Positions 1 to 13,600 are shown, counted from the stretch's first letter. The stretch is DNA of 64,000 nt from Chlamydoabsidia padenii (GCA_025330725.1 JAIWND010000003.1:1426001-1490000), one strand, 5' to 3'. Made by a program: numbers and translations. Notes: generated by a model not told the origin, from the sequence alone.

Positions 1-11
1 CAAACTGTCTT

Positions 12-13
<2 letters not shown>

Positions 14-53
<40 letters not shown>
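14..53. repeat. poly-T tract (about 40 nt)
   Basis: Uninterrupted run of T at the left edge. No gene is seen between it and the Fanzor-associated repeat that begins near 263. Length may be unreliable because homopolymers are error-prone. Confidence 0.9.
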
Positions 54-54
<1 letters not shown>

Positions 55-262
55 TGTGTCAATAAACGACCGGGTCTCTCTATTTGGCGTCTTTTAATGA
101 TTGGGCTATAACTAGCGTCTGTATGTAATTGGGTTATGACGGGCGTTGTTATAGTGTAGGCTTTGGTTTTGACATGGATAGCGGATTTGGGAAGGGGAAT
201 GCTAGGCGCACGGAAAGTACGCACGGAATTTTGGAAGACCACTACTCACTCATTTGTCAACC

Positions 263-310
263 GATGCTAATGATTAAAGTGGCGATGTGAACACTATGGC
301 ATATTTCCAA
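263..310 (+). repeat. Copy 1 of a conserved Fanzor-associated 5' sequence
   Basis: The block beginning GATGCTAATGATTAAAGTGG and running into CATATTTCCAA recurs, reverse-complemented, at 26150-26214 and 25923-25985. Similarity to the 26.2-kb copy continues weakly for about 100 nt further, through a stretch near ACTTGCGAAGACTTTTACC. Here it lies about 550 bp upstream of the first recognisable Fanzor-relic coding sequence. It contains stops in every frame I followed, so it is probably a non-coding element end or subterminal/promoter region. No matching inverted copy was seen at the right end of this Fanzor relic. Confidence 0.65.
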
Positions 311-818
311 CATAAGTCACCGCAAAAGCCAAGCTCCAAGACTCTTGTGTCACTATGTTCAGGCTTGCGAAGACTTTTACCTTTGCGACGAAGACATTTT
401 TTTTTCTAATCTAAACGAAAGGAAATTTCATTTTCAAATGCCGAATACCAAAATTTCGTGTGCCTAGCATAGCAAGTATTTCTGTTGTATGCCCCCCCCT
501 TTTTTTTTTTTGACTTTGACCAACTCCTTTCATGAACAAGATGAAATCCCGCCATATTCTTTTTTACCTCAAAAGAGGTGATCGTTAAAGTTCACCTCCC
601 ATACAAAGTATTGCTGGCGAAGATTTGTAAGGGATAGGTACATATCTTTCAAGTAGTCAGGCAATATCAACCTTTCGAAGTACTGCAGTCTGTTTCAAAC
701 ATTTCGCACATGTCGTAAATTCATTTTTCCATTTCCCGTAGTGTCCGTCCTGCATACTTCTCCATGATATAACAAGACCTAAAGAAGGAAATGAAAGGAA
801 TAAGAGTCCTCTATGTTT

Positions 819-3025
819 CATGCAACAAGATAACTATGAATTTTCTCCTCCTGATAACACAAGCATTAATGCCGACTTCGCTCCTCAACGGCCTACTATT
901 GAATATGTCGCACATTTGGATTTCTCTTATATGAACGACTCTCGGGAGAGTGCTTTGCGCCAACTGACTGGAGAAACTAAGTGATCGATGGGACCGTCTG
1001 TCTGGCCTGATTGAGGTAGATCAACAACCTGCAATCGTAGATGATACTAGTCATGAAGATAAAGATAAAAATAATACTGACACTAATACTGGCGATGATG
1101 AAGATAACAATGACACTGACAATAACGATGACACTGGAGAAAACCGCAGTAATGTAGATGCGATGTCTTTGGGTACTGAACAACTCTCGAAGGTGGGAAG
1201 CTCTTCGACAATGGGCACATCTCATCTCCGAATTCGTACTGATACTCATACACCAGCGCCTATTTTTATAAAAACATCGTTACCCTCATTTTTTTTTATA
1301 TCTCTGTCCTTTATGATATTCTTGTCGAGTTGGAAGAAATGAACGCCACCGATGCCCAATCACAAGCAACCGTCAATCAAGTCAATCGTAGTTGGGCACA
1401 TCATAAACTTTCAGTCTTACCAGAATGGAAATATATCAGTCGGCAGCCAAAATTCAAGATGACTACTGGATTGACAAAGTGGATTAATGGAGGAACTGTA
1501 TTTGATCAAAACCTCCTGCCATCAATATTTGGATCTGAAAGTCGTCGATACATTGGCAAAAACCCAACAAGAAGTTGATGATGGAACATTTCAGGCGCCC
1601 CTGTACCTTATGCGTGCAAATGTTTGACTATTCTCGATTTCTCCAGTTCCTTCTTTGACAAGATGTTTTAATCAAATGTCTCATGTGTCACTGGCAGAAA
1701 TTATGCGCTATTGTGGTTTCGGCAAGTGTGTTGTGGGAAACCCGGCTGCGGCGAACATTTCACATGAAAACTTCAAAATATTCAATATGGGGAAAATCAA
1801 GAAAGGAAGTGGCATTTTCGAAAACCAATTTTATACTGATGGATATCCCTTGTGTTTTCCTTTAAAAAAGGTTGTGGCAACTTCACATGGCACTCCCATT
1901 TTTCTGCATGATATAGAGCCTTCTAATGATGTAATACTTTGATGTATGGGGATAGATCCTGGAGTAACTGAAGTATTTTTTGCGTCTAATTCTTCTGATC
2001 CTGATGCCTATACCTCGGAAACTGATATGATTGATGAACCAATTTTGGCTGATCGTGAAGACAAACGCCACCAGGTCCTAAAATTCTGTGCAGTTAAATT
2101 TTACTGCTCGACAGGGTATAACAAGACTACCACAAAGATCAAGAACTGGAAAGACTTGCATGGAATCAGTACCATCGAAAGCACCATGGGGTCACCTAAA
2201 ACTGCATCAATTACACATATACAAGAATGCATTGTTAACAAGATGATACCATTGGACAGACTTCTTTTGTTCTATAATGACAATTTCCAAAAAGTTCCGT
2301 TCTTCAATTACCGTGGCAACCAAAAGGCTACCCGAAAAATGGTGCAAAGCTTTGTTGGTGGTGGACACAAGTATGAACGTTTTTCTAACGGAGAAAATAG
2401 TTGTTTTGTGCAGCAGTAGCGATCGAAGAACGATGGAAGTTGGAAGAAACGACGGCGTCAATTCGACAAATTTTCCCAAGGAATACCTTCTATACAGTAA
2501 GCGAATTCGTCTAAAAATGTATGTTGTAACTTTTTGTTTTGTTTTTCTTGAGCGTGCTGTGTAGACCTAAAATAGATGAATGGAAAAAAAAAACATCCCT
2601 TTGAAGAATCAAACAAGATCCCATTACTGTGTGTCGGTGACGGAAAATTCGATCGAAGATCTTTTCGTGGAAAACCGCATGGTCTAGTGAAGGTATTCCG
2701 GAAAGCAAAAAAGTTGGCATAAAGACAGCACTTGATGTTTGTGGTGGATGTGAACGAAAAATATACATCGAAGGTGTGCTTGAGATGTGGAAAACGATCA
2801 TGGGATAATGTACGTGTTGGTAACAATAGGCGGTCAAAATTGCATGGTGTTGTAAGCTGCAATGCTTGCTACATTGTATGACAACAAGACGTCAATGGCT
2901 CCAGAAACATTCATTTCTTGACCTTGTTCGAAATTTGTGGTTTGGTGCCGGATGTCTTCACACGTGGATACGTACAAACGCCCAATGAAAATAACGCGGG
3001 TAGTAAAAACCCGTCTGACGCTTAA
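819..3025 (+). pseudogene. Degraded Fanzor (eukaryotic TnpB-like RNA-guided nuclease), relic 1
   Basis: Fanzors are eukaryotic relatives of TnpB that use a guide (omega) RNA to direct a RuvC nuclease. Seen in order: an N-terminal fragment starting near 819, an Asp/Asn-rich linker (about 1040-1140), a block ending near 1578, RuvC-I GIDPGV (Asp codon 1955-1957), RuvC-II plus Zn finger with NEKYTSKVCLRCG (Glu codon 2756-2758) and a second CNAC pair, then RuvC-III QQDVNGSRNI (Asp codon 2888-2890), ending at a TAA at 3023-3025. All three acidic residues survive, but the frame is broken: a shift near 970, further shifts between blocks, stops at about 1578, 1942 and 2419, and a TGA at 2879-2881 where TnpB/Fanzor proteins usually carry Trp. 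The locus therefore cannot make a full nuclease as it stands. Family assignment rests on motif order; the Fanzor subtype is not determined. Confidence 0.75.
2996..3012 (+). other. Small stem-loop at the 3' end of Fanzor relic 1
   Basis: CGGGT and ACCCG can pair around a loop of about six bases, overlapping the last codons. In TnpB and Fanzor loci the guide RNA comes from the 3' end of the element, often overlapping the gene end, so this is a candidate remnant of that region. A 5-bp stem alone is weak evidence. Confidence 0.25.
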
Positions 3026-3583
3026 ACCGTAACTGGCACCTCCTTTTCTTTTCTTTTTCTAAACCTTTCTTTCTATCTTATAGAAATTGGACTCTTGTCT
3101 GGTTTACTGGAAAACTAATGATATTATTACCCCCCCTTTTTTTTATACCTATACACATACAGATTTAGGCAACACACTTAATCCCCCTTCCTTTCTCTTT
3201 TTACAAATAGCATACTATAAATAATAACACTATCCATTCTTTTATATATATCCCTTCATTATATCTCAAACGATGTATGTGTATCTCCTACTTTATGTAT
3301 AGTCATCCTCTTTATAAATAAAAATCATGCGACTTTATGATGAACCTCGGTTCAAAGCCAATTCGGGGGTTGAAATGTTTACTATTTAAACGACCGACGC
3401 GTTGTGCGTTGTGCCGATGTGCTTTAAAAAAGAGTATTTGCCACTTGGCTCTCTCCTTCTTCTCCTTTATTCCCCTCCCCCCTCTCTCTCTCTTTTAGGT
3501 GTCTTTTATTTTTATCAAAGTCATTTGGATCCATCAATCTCTCTTTATATATATATATCTCATTCCACCACGTCTGATCGACA
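3026..3583. other. Intergenic: Fanzor relic 3' flank and KEX1 promoter
   Basis: No ORF is supported. The stretch is T/C-rich, contains CGGGGGTTGAAA at 3364-3375 (a variant of the recurrent promoter motif), a pyrimidine-rich run near 3450-3495, and TTTATATATATA near 3543-3560 as a possible TATA box just ahead of the carboxypeptidase start at 3584. Confidence 0.6.
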
Positions 3584-5375
3584 ATGAAACTGTGGATCTT
3601 TCCCATCTTTGGTACGACTCTCCTAAGTCTACTTACTTTGGTCACGACACAACAAGGTAAAGAGAAAAAATATACAGTGACGAATATAACACACTAATCT
3701 CTTTTGATTTCTCATTAGCTGGCGATTATAAGGTAACATCCCTACCTGGTGTAAATGTCGGTCGTTTGCCATTTGATCAATATGCAGGGTAAAGAAAAAA
3801 CAGCAAAAAGAAAAAAAAGAAACATGGTAATCGATCTCTACTTATTTTGTTGTAGTCATATTGAAGTATCATCAGAAACAGATGGGAACTTATTCTTTTG
3901 GATGCTCGAACAAGTCAAACCGACCCAACCAAAAAAACTCGTGAGTCCCTTTTTAAAAAAAGGAGGAGGGAGAACAGGTCTAAAATGGATCCGTTTTTTT
4001 TTTTTTTTTTAATAGATCATTTGGCTTAACGGAGGTCCTGGGTGCTCTAGGTAAGTGGTATAAAACTCTAGCTGGACCTAACTAATGGATGTTTTTGTTT
4101 TTGGATAGTATGGATGGTCTCTTTTTGGAAAACGGACCCTATCGTGTGAACCCGGACCTATCATTGACTGTTAGTACAAATGGATGGCAAGAGTACGCTA
4201 CCATGGTATTTTTGGATCAACCTGTAGGCACCGGATTCAGTTTTGCCAATGGTGATAGCTTGATGCATAACATGACTCAGGTAAACAAAATTAAAAAAAA
4301 AAGGGGGGGGTTGGGGGGAGGTGATCGGAACTAACCAAGATTTGTTTAAAAGATCGCTCAAGAGTTCACTACGTTTATGGACAAGTTTATGGATGTCTTC
4401 CCTCATCTCAAGGAACAGGACGTAAGTACATTGTATAAAATACAAGACTTGTGTTGATTTTTTTTTTCCACTTTAGTTGTATCTTGCTGGTGAAAGTTTC
4501 GCGGGCACTTATATTCCTTACTTTGCAAATCGTATGTTGGCATTGAATCAAGAGGAACCAAACAAGGTAAGTATATATATATATTAGCACAAAAGGGGTA
4601 TGTTAACTAACATGTTTTTTGGACCTAGTACAATCTTAAAGGTGTCGCTATAGGTAATGGATGGATCTCCCCAAAACATCAGGTAATACTATAACATTAG
4701 TAAAGTGAAATGATATGATTAATCTATCTTTCTCTCTAGTATGATGCTTACTACGACTTTGGTATGAAACATGGTCTTATCATTGGAGACTATCTGGTAA
4801 GAAAAAAAAAAATAACAAACAGGCAGAAAAGGATACTGAATAGATGTTGTTTATATAGGAAAAGACCTCTACACGTTTGAAGAAATGTCGTGAAAAACTA
4901 TCGATGGAACCAAGGATCAATCTGAATGTGTGTGAAGATTTGGTACAAGACATCCTACAAAGTAGTGCCCATATGTAAGTGATACAACGTCCATCCACAT
5001 GTAAATGACTCACCTAGACTTTTTTGATATAGGGATGGTAAAAATATAACTTGTATCAATTCGTATGATATCCGCATAAAAAACGAATCATACCCAGGAT
5101 GCGGATTAACTTGGCCACATGAATTAGTGGATGTCAGGAAATACTTGCGGGTAAGTCAAATCGAGTGTCCTATCGGGTCGATCTCTAATCTCTCTCTGTA
5201 TCTAGTTGAACGAATTGACATTAGGTATTCATTCGCAAAAACAAGCACTTGGATGGCAAGAATGTGCACGTCCTGTCCAGTCTGCCCTTCAAGGCGATCC
5301 AAGTCCACCTGCCGATATGGTAATAATAATAATAATAATAGTAATAATAATCATGACAAAACTATACTTACCGCT

Positions 5376-5413
<38 letters not shown>

Positions 5414-6556
5414 GCTTCTCCCTGGACTCTTGAAGGAAATCAAGGTCCTATTATTTAGGCAAGTCCATATCATTTCATAACATGTCATTATTGATTAACC
5501 ATGCTTTTTTTTTTATAGTGGAGAATATGATTTCATGTGCAATCATCTTGGTACGGAATACATGATTGGTAATATGACATGGAATGGTGATAAAGGATTC
5601 AAGGTAAGGGTTAGACGGTTATATAAAGAAGATGACTAACACGATGGTAACGAAAAAAAAAAAAAAAATAGGATGCGGAACGACAGGAATGGACTATTGG
5701 CGACAAAACTGTAGGATACTATACAGAAGAGCGAAATCTCAGTTATGTATTGGTCAAGGATAGTAGTCATATGGTGCCTTACGACAAACCCGTGGAATCA
5801 TTGGATATGATCAATCGGTTTATAGGTGTGGGTGGTAATAAGGTGAATGGTATCACGAGTAATGTTGGAGACGAAGACAATGATGACGAAGACGATGATG
5901 ATGATAAAGAAGAAGAAGAAGAAGAAGAAGAAGAATCAACCTTACCCGATCAACCTGTAATAGAAAATGAAAGTCTCGAATCACCCATGGATATTGGCCA
6001 CAACGACGACGACAAGGCCGCGATCCCATCTCCTGTGGAAAACCCACCCTCTCCTGCGATCAACCCATCACATTCTACGGACAGCCCATCATCTTCTGCG
6101 GACACCTCATCACCTTCTGAAGACAAACAAGACAGTTTACTTGGACATTATGCAAAGAATGCGGGTAGTTATGGTGGTGCTTTGGTGATTCTGGTTTTAT
6201 TTGTAGCCATTGGTGGATGTTGTTATCGATATAAAACACATCATGGTCGCCCTTGGACTTCGTTATGGCATCAATTCAAAGATAAACTGGGGTCTCGATC
6301 AGGCTATCAACGACCAAAATTCCGATTGGATGAACAAGAGGAAACAAATGAACTGTAAGTGGGAACAATCATAAAAGTCATTCTAATTGTTTGTTTGTTT
6401 GTTTGTTTGTTTTTTTTATATAGTGATGAACTTGTCATTCCGATCATACAACCACCTCGACACTCTGATGATGATGATGATGGATTTGATGATTTTGCGG
6501 ATTGGGATGAAGAAAATACATTAACATCTGTCAGAAAAGACGATAAAGACCATTAG
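3584..6556 (+). CDS. KEX1: Kex1-type membrane-anchored serine carboxypeptidase
   Basis: Removes C-terminal Lys/Arg from peptides after Kex2 cleavage in the late Golgi (family knowledge, peptidase S10). I infer about 16 exons with GT-AG introns; the first runs 3584-3656 and encodes a hydrophobic signal peptide. Seen in order: [10 protein letters not shown] oxyanion region, [19 protein letters not shown], the catalytic Ser in [10 protein letters not shown], the catalytic Asp in [12 protein letters not shown], and the catalytic His in [12 protein letters not shown]. The last large exon (about 5672-6355) adds a long Asp/Glu run, a Pro/Ser-rich stalk, one transmembrane segment ([15 protein letters not shown]) and a cytosolic tail ending in a second acidic block. 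That stalk-TM-acidic tail layout separates Kex1 from vacuolar carboxypeptidase Y. Polyadenylation-like AATAAATAATAAA follows near 6598. Start chosen because it gives the signal peptide and leads into a good donor. Confidence 0.9.
5378..5412 (+). repeat. CT microsatellite used as polypyrimidine tract (KEX1 intron)
   Basis: A (CT)n run ends immediately before the acceptor of the intron whose downstream exon begins CTTCTCCCTGG. The same intron starts with an (AAT)n-like run at about 5322-5345. Confidence 0.85.
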
Positions 6557-6683
6557 TTTGTAGATTTACATATGTATCCCTTTTATACAAATATCAAATA
6601 AATAATAAACACTTTGCCTGCCGACTTCTTGTCATGTTTTGTCAACTGGGACTATATTCATGCAGATCGCATGGTCAAGTCAA

Positions 6684-6695
6684 ATTCAAATCCCG
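6684..6695. promoter_or_regulatory. Recurrent promoter motif ATTCAAATCCCG
   Basis: Exact core TTCAAATCCCG, about 260 bp upstream of the gene starting at 6954. One of the clearest members of the motif family described in the findings. Confidence 0.5.
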
Positions 6696-6953
6696 AACCA
6701 CACAATGTGTGATGATGTGCTTGAACTCTCTCTTTATCTAGTTCACCCCCCCCCCCCATTTGATGCCTTGCCCCATTGGAAAGGCCTGGGGCAAGTTTTC
6801 ATGGACGAACCAAAAAATGGGCGTCTATTTTTACACCCCGCTTTGGTCGATCTTTCGAGTCCAAAAAGGTTTAGGCCCACCTCCCAAAAATAAAATTTGA
6901 TAGATTTTCCAATTTTTCTACCCTCTTTTTCTTTTCTTCCATTAGTTCCAACC

Positions 6954-7891
6954 ATGTCGTATTTACAGTTCAATGACGGTAAAGACATCACTCTCCCAAA
7001 AAACAATACAAGAATGACTCATGCCATATTTTTTTTATTTTATTTTTTTATATTGAACGTAGTTGACAATACGATATTACCTGGCTCTATGGTAAAGGGA
7101 ATGAATCTAGGTCAAAAGGAATACTAATGACATGGTTAATAGGCAACTTCAACTCTGATGGAATACATTGGTAAAGATCGCCAATGGACAGACGACCAAA
7201 TCGAAGGAGATGTAGCTATTCTTGAAAACAATCGATTATACCATGTAAGTATAGTATCACACCTCATTTACCGCATTCTTATTAACTTTGGGAGTTTTTT
7301 TTTTTTTTTTAGGTGCGCGACCTTAGGGCCTTATCCAATCATAGCTGGTCGGTAAGCATTACCCCCCCCCCTCTTCTATCATCAATCTCATGTCTCTTTC
7401 TTTAGGTGATGGAAACGCTTCCTTTGGTACGTGATCTTCTCAGGCAGGCGGTGGACGACAACCAACAAGACAAAACAGACAAAACAGACAAGAAGAAGAA
7501 GAAGAACAAGAAGAAGAAGAACAAGGAAAAGAAAACGAAAGAGGTGGATAACCCAACCGACTTGTTGAGTTCTCCTCAAGTCATGAAGGAGGTACTTAGC
7601 GATGATCCAGAAACCATTCGAAATACCATCCGAAATGGATCAATTGATTTGGGTAAACAAGATCCTTTGTTGATTCGCCGTCCCTCCACTGAACAAGAAG
7701 CCAAAAAATCAGTCTCCTTCTCGACTCAAAATGGCCTGATTCCCAACTCGACTCCGACACTGTTGGACACTCACGATGAAACCACCAGTAGTTCCGAAGA
7801 GGACGATATTATCAGAAAACAACCATCTTTTGACGTGCGTCCTATCAAACAAGAGTTGGTCTCGAATAGATCTGTCTATGTGGGGTTATAG
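6954..7891 (+). CDS. Unknown protein with Lys-rich region
   Basis: Not recognised. Five exons are inferred: starting MSYLQFND (6954), then segments containing TILPGSM, STLMEYIGKDRQWTDDQIEG, VRDLRALSNHSWS, and a final long exon from about 7406. The pattern between WTDDQ and VRDLLRQAV resembles a short helical, SAM-like bundle, but this is only an impression. The last exon begins with a Lys-rich block (about 7485-7545, Lys/Asn codons with an AAG repeat) and continues as a Ser/Thr/Pro-rich, probably disordered tail with KKSVSFS and TTSSSEEDD, which look like kinase or CK2 sites. The Lys block could be a nuclear or nucleolar signal. AATAAATAAATAAA polyadenylation-like signal near 7935. Splice sites are standard GT-AG; no disruption seen. 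Confidence 0.7.
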
Positions 7892-8367
7892 TCGTATAGA
7901 TCTTGTTTTTATATTCTGTAATTATCCTTGTTAATAAATAAATAAAGCTCTTTTTTACCTTTTTAATCCATGGTCTCTCTGGTTTTTTTGTGGTTCTGCT
8001 TCATATTACAATACTACTATATAGTAGACGGACTATCTTTTGATGGGGTTGAGAGCTAATTTAAAAGGATACATAGGCACCAACTATCTGTCACTCATAG
8101 GTACATATGGTTTCGCCCGACCATATCCGAATCTATTAACACGATTTCAGATACATATTGGATCCAAATAGGACCAATCATATGAAATCGTGGCCTTGTG
8201 GTAATGAAGTAAAAAGATAATGCGCCCACTTTAGGTAAGTAAAAAAAAAAATCGGGATTTAAATTCCATGCAAACTTTAAATGTATTTTTATGCATAAAT
8301 AATGAGGCGACGTAGCGCCCTGAGATTTTATTTTAGTATCTAATCAAGACATGATCCTAGCCTAATT
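7892..8367. other. Intergenic between convergent genes
   Basis: Contains 3' flanks of the gene ending at 7891 and of the PI4K gene. CGGGATTTAAA (8253-8263) is close to the recurrent motif although no gene obviously starts here. Nothing else recognised. Confidence 0.6.
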
Positions 8368-10559
8368 CTAATTCCTACTGATTATCAATATGGGATTCCT
8401 AGTGAGAGTAAGATAAAACAAAAGTATGAGTATTTCTTTCTTTTTGTTTTTCATTTTATTACCATTGGTGATCTTTTGAAAGTAATCATAAAGCACAGTT
8501 CTTTGGTTTTCAAACGATTCCCCAATACGCTGGACCATGTAATCCGCCGCCCCTCTATCAGACTTGTCCAATTGGAAGCGAGTTTGCATTCGTCGCATTG
8601 TATCCCCTTTAAAACAAGGCAGACCAGATTCAAGCATCAGCCGCACCAATTGCATGATCAGTTCTGCATAAGGTCGAGATGCCAAGTAGGCTTTTACCAC
8701 CAATTCCGAGAATTGTTTGAAGGATTGATTGCCCATCACCTGGATCATTTCCGACGTCAGCTTGAATGGTGAACTTTCAAGAATACCACCACCAGGCGCA
8801 ATATCAAAAATAAACCCAAAATCTAAAAGAGAGAGAGAGAGAGAGAATGAGTCAAGCGCTATTTTGTATATGATGATGGTATGTACTTGCCTATATGTAC
8901 AAGATGTCCTTTATCGTCCAACATGATATTGCCATTATGTCGATCCTTGATTTGTAAAAGAAAAGACACCACAGAATATGCTGCGAGACTTTGCACAAAG
9001 TTGATTCGAGCGCGTTGAAAGTGGATCGAGCTGGGATTGCCGTATTTCGCTACAAAGTAATCATAGAGACTATTCACTTTTTCCCGGCCTAGTTGATCAC
9101 GAGAGATGGATTGTGGAATCACGTCGATCACACCCTATACCAAATATATATATATATATATATATATTAGTTGCTGTCCGATATCCCCATTTGTGTCTTA
9201 CCATCCCTGGTCCTGTTGCCACCACACGATAAGGATATACATAAAGATCAAGTCCCACACTAGTAAAGATACTTTTAAAGACAGCGATCAATTGGAGAGC
9301 CAAAACATCCTGTCGACAATCATCTCCGACTTTAAAGATTGCACCTTGCCAGACACGGAGTGCAGTTCCACTTGAATTATCGTCGTCACCACTTTCACTA
9401 TCAAGGCTATTGCTGTCACCAATAGGTTGTTTTATGTTGCTATTGCCATTCAAAGTATCAGATGTCAGTGGAAGCTTTTGAGAGGTTTGTAGAATGGTAC
9501 CAGATGCCTTGTCATCTTGTTCTTTTTCGATCAAAAAGGTGGCCATAAAGGGAGCCTTTAAAAAAAAAAAAAAAAAAATAGGACATCCATCAATCAAAAC
9601 GAATTCTTTTTCTTTTAATCCCCCTTTTTACCTTTGCATGGCTTTGTAGAGGTCTACCCGAGGTACGACTGATATCAACAACATGACCATCAGGGTTACT
9701 GGGCAGATAAACACCCACATCCACCTTGATTTTTTCCAATTCTTCATCCAATCGTTTCTATTCAAGCAAGTATGAGTCAACTAAATCCTCCACGCTTCCT
9801 TTTTCTTACCTTTTGCATCGGTTTCTTTTCATTTTGACCAAATTTTATGTACTCTTTGAGATAGCCCGAGATAGCAGTAATGTCACCAAAGAATTTGAAT
9901 TCCCTTTGGTAAAACGCTTGATCTTCGCCATCAAAGCAAGTGACCAAATTGGTAATGATACGTTCCAAGCTGGGTTTCATCGGATCGGGCTTTTCACACT
10001 TTTTATCAGCATCAAGGTAAAAATTGGCCTGCATATTCCAGATGATTTGGTGAGCAAACAGCTGTGATACCTGGCCCGCCTTTAAGATGTAGCATTCCAC
10101 ATAGCCAAATTCATCATGTCGAAGGGTTTGTACCAGTTGAGGCACATAAAAGAAGACGACATCCACCGGATAGTATTCCAGGCATCGCATTGCATACTGA
10201 AGTACCATTGGTTGGTTCCCGTACATCGGAGAAAAGTAATTGATCGCTGTCACTACTGATACTGGGGCCCAATATTTGAGGTACTTGGTGTGTAAAGAGA
10301 GATGAATGTCAGTGTTATCATTTGTCGTATTGTTCAGTTTTTTCACTTACACGTAGATCCAGCTTTGCCCCTGAATGGATCCCATCACCGAGTAGAATCT
10401 CCAAGGCTTTTGGCACACCGACCACATCCAACGTATTATTTGCAATCAGTCTGTTTAATTCCATCTTGATGATCGGGTATTTGAAGCGACTGGAGAGTTG
10501 TATGGCCATACGAGGACTTTTTGTCCAAGCGAATCGAATAAGCGTCTTCCATGCATTCT

Positions 10560-10630
<71 letters not shown>

Positions 10631-13600
10631 TCGTAAGCATCTACATCATCACCTACCTGGCTTGCGTACATAGTCACTTACGTCTGTGTTGATAGATTTT
10701 TCAATGGTACGAGGGGTCTGTTGAATGCCAATGGTTGGATTCGATTCATTGAGAGGATTACACCATACTGTACACAGATAGATTTCGTTTTCGAGTAGTA
10801 AAAGTAATAGTTTCTTGGACGATGCATGATCTTGTATAATATCACCCTTGGTTTGGCCTATTAAACATAACCATATCGTTAGTTCGTCCCCCCCACCAAC
10901 CATTGTCTCTTACCTTTAGAGATCAAGCGCAGGTCTGTCGAAGCATTTGGGCTGGAGTATAATGGCGAAGACAAGCCCAGTACCTCTTTACCCAATCTAG
11001 GGTTATCTTGTTCCACCAACCGGTACAAGTCCTTCATCATGTTTCTTTCTATCAAGGCTGTTGTTTTCCAAGATCCATATCTACAACTAAAACATATTTA
11101 AAAAAATAGTTGGACAAAAGTATGAATTCACACTGACTTACCATGGAGGCAGACCAAACCAGTTGTATGCGGTTTCATAAATGAGATTGCGGAGATTGCA
11201 TTCCTCCAATGCTTCCAACCTGACCGAGCAAAGGATTTGCATACCGAGATAAAGGAGCTGAAATCGAGTCAACCTGGACATGGGATGAGTGCTATAATAT
11301 TTAAAAAAGGTTAATCTTATTCTGTCTTGATTACTTTTATATACTTTTACCTCATAAGATGTGCGTTTTGGAAGGACTCACGTAGTAATAAGGTGGATAG
11401 ATGGACTAGGTGCTTGTCTTTGTGTCTAATGGCGAAGAATCGGCTGATGATGAACCGTAACCAGGTTTCATGTGGTGTAAATAAAGTGACAGCTTCCATG
11501 TGCTTGGCTTCCATCTTTTTCGTATCCGAAGGTTCATAAGTCATTTTTTGTTCAAATGGGTGCTTGAAGCTTGACATGGGGTTAGTGGTTGTTTTTTATT
11601 ATTTTCATATTGTACTAGTTTTTTCATGTACTTACTTTAATATTGGCGAAAACATTCCTTTTCGATGTCTTTGTGCCCAAGTCCACATGACCAATATTTC
11701 AATCATGATAGATGTCTCCAGATCAGGGCGCTCGATCATCATCCAGTTCCAGATATCAGTACCACACTGGATCGATTCAGAGGTAAAAACCATGACAGGA
11801 ATCTGAACAAGAGATTTGATCATGTCAGAATGTACCTATAATAGGATAATCTGTTAGTCTACCACTGTTTTTTCTTTTTCTTGTTAATAATAAGTAACCC
11901 TACTTGTTTTTTAGAAATGACATAGGCCGCCGTACATAAAAGAGATCGACGGATTCTATCACTATCCACATTTTGTTCCTTCTTGATATCATCCAAAAGT
12001 ATTTCCAATGAAGAGCGGAGGTAGTCATCATGTTTAAGTGCATGAGTGCCTCGGCCATCTAAATTCATAAAAAAAGATATGGTTAAAAAATAATCTATTC
12101 TGCATAAAGCGGGATGTCATTTTTACCTGGATCACATTGAGCAAGACCAGTGACTCGCCCAGTGTAGTATATTCTTGAAGTAAAACCATTGGCAAAATTG
12201 GACGAGTCATCAAGTAGGATACCTGGGATGTTTGGAATATAGTCTACAAAGGGTAAAAAATTAGTTCAGGCCAGACTACAAGAATTATACACTTACCAGT
12301 AGGCACCTGATCATTAGAGGCGGCTTTCCCCACCCGTAAAGCAATGGTGCGACCCATGTGTGCGGCATCCATACCATACTGACATGCATTGAATTCTGCC
12401 AGATAATCTTGAAGTAGGCCATTGACTTCCATAGGGCAGCAGTCTAGCGAGAGCATCAACCATTTGGTGGCATAATCGCTGAAATCATTGCATATCATTC
12501 TTCTATAGTCAAAAGAATCACCAAGTTCAATGGTCACATTGACACGTTTGGATGTGAAATGATAGATAGGCATATACTAAACAAAACAAAAGAAAAGAAA
12601 AAAAGGTATCAAGTAACTGTGTTTTTTTTTTCGAATATATTCTACTTACTTCATTTCTATATTCTGCGTAGCAGCTAATCCATAGCAGTTGAGAAAGTTC
12701 CAGCAAAAGAGTGATTGTCTTTTTTTCCGCAAACACCTGTGGGAAAGCATGTACGATACGATCCACCGCCATACACGCCAGTTTCTGCACCTTTTCGAGA
12801 CGATGACAGCAGAGTGGTAGTAGATTCTCGAAATGATCACCCACTTGGTCCCCGAGAGATTGTTCCAATGCCTTGACCGTGGATGACTTTATGTAATTAG
12901 TCAACACACAATCCAATATACCTTCCAAGCATGGCTCTAGTGGTCCACACGAGATGGATTCATTCATAAAATACTTGAGAATGTAGCCGGTGTTTCCCAT
13001 GTAGCTTCTCCGCGTTTCGATATGATAAACACTGAGCAAGAGGATCACCTGAGCAGTAGAGAAGCCTCGGATATCACTTGTAGGTAGAATGTCGACAAGA
13101 TCTTGCCGCAACCTTGTCAAGGCATGGTTCCCGCCACGTAAAATCGAGTTGTATTCGAGATCCATTTCCAGGTGAACTTTAGCACTGTCCAGAATTAGTA
13201 TCGGTGATTTATGTGCAATGACGAGTAAGGCTTCGTGCCATTGTTCGATCCGGATATTTTCACCGACGAACCCAAACAAGACACAAAGGATCCAAAAGTT
13301 TCGATAGAGTGACACGACACTTTCAGGAAGAGGATCATCTTGAGGATTAAAGTCGTCATGTTGTAATAGTTCCTTGAGTATAGGTAAGAGCGTGCCCAGT
13401 TTTGTCACCAAAGGAATGTCAGCCGGTTTTGTTACTGGTGCGCCGTCCGATTCTATATACTTGATTTTAGTACCATGTTCAATGAAAAGAGACAATATGT
13501 TGGTCAAGTAGAGTTGGTACAAGTCGGGTCGCACAGATATTCGTTGAGCCATAACCAACTGTGTTTCCACAATCTATCAGTAAGAAAGTAAATCAGTATG

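Noticed and set aside
977..1249. Minus-strand open frame with hydrophobic repeats
   Set aside because: Shadow of the Asp/Asn-rich linker of the Fanzor relic read on the other strand.
5853..6047. Leu/His-rich minus-strand frame
   Set aside because: Complement of the acidic run of the KEX1-like protein.
10455..10692. Frames encoding poly-Phe or poly-Lys
   Set aside because: Produced by the 66-nt A run in a PI4K intron.
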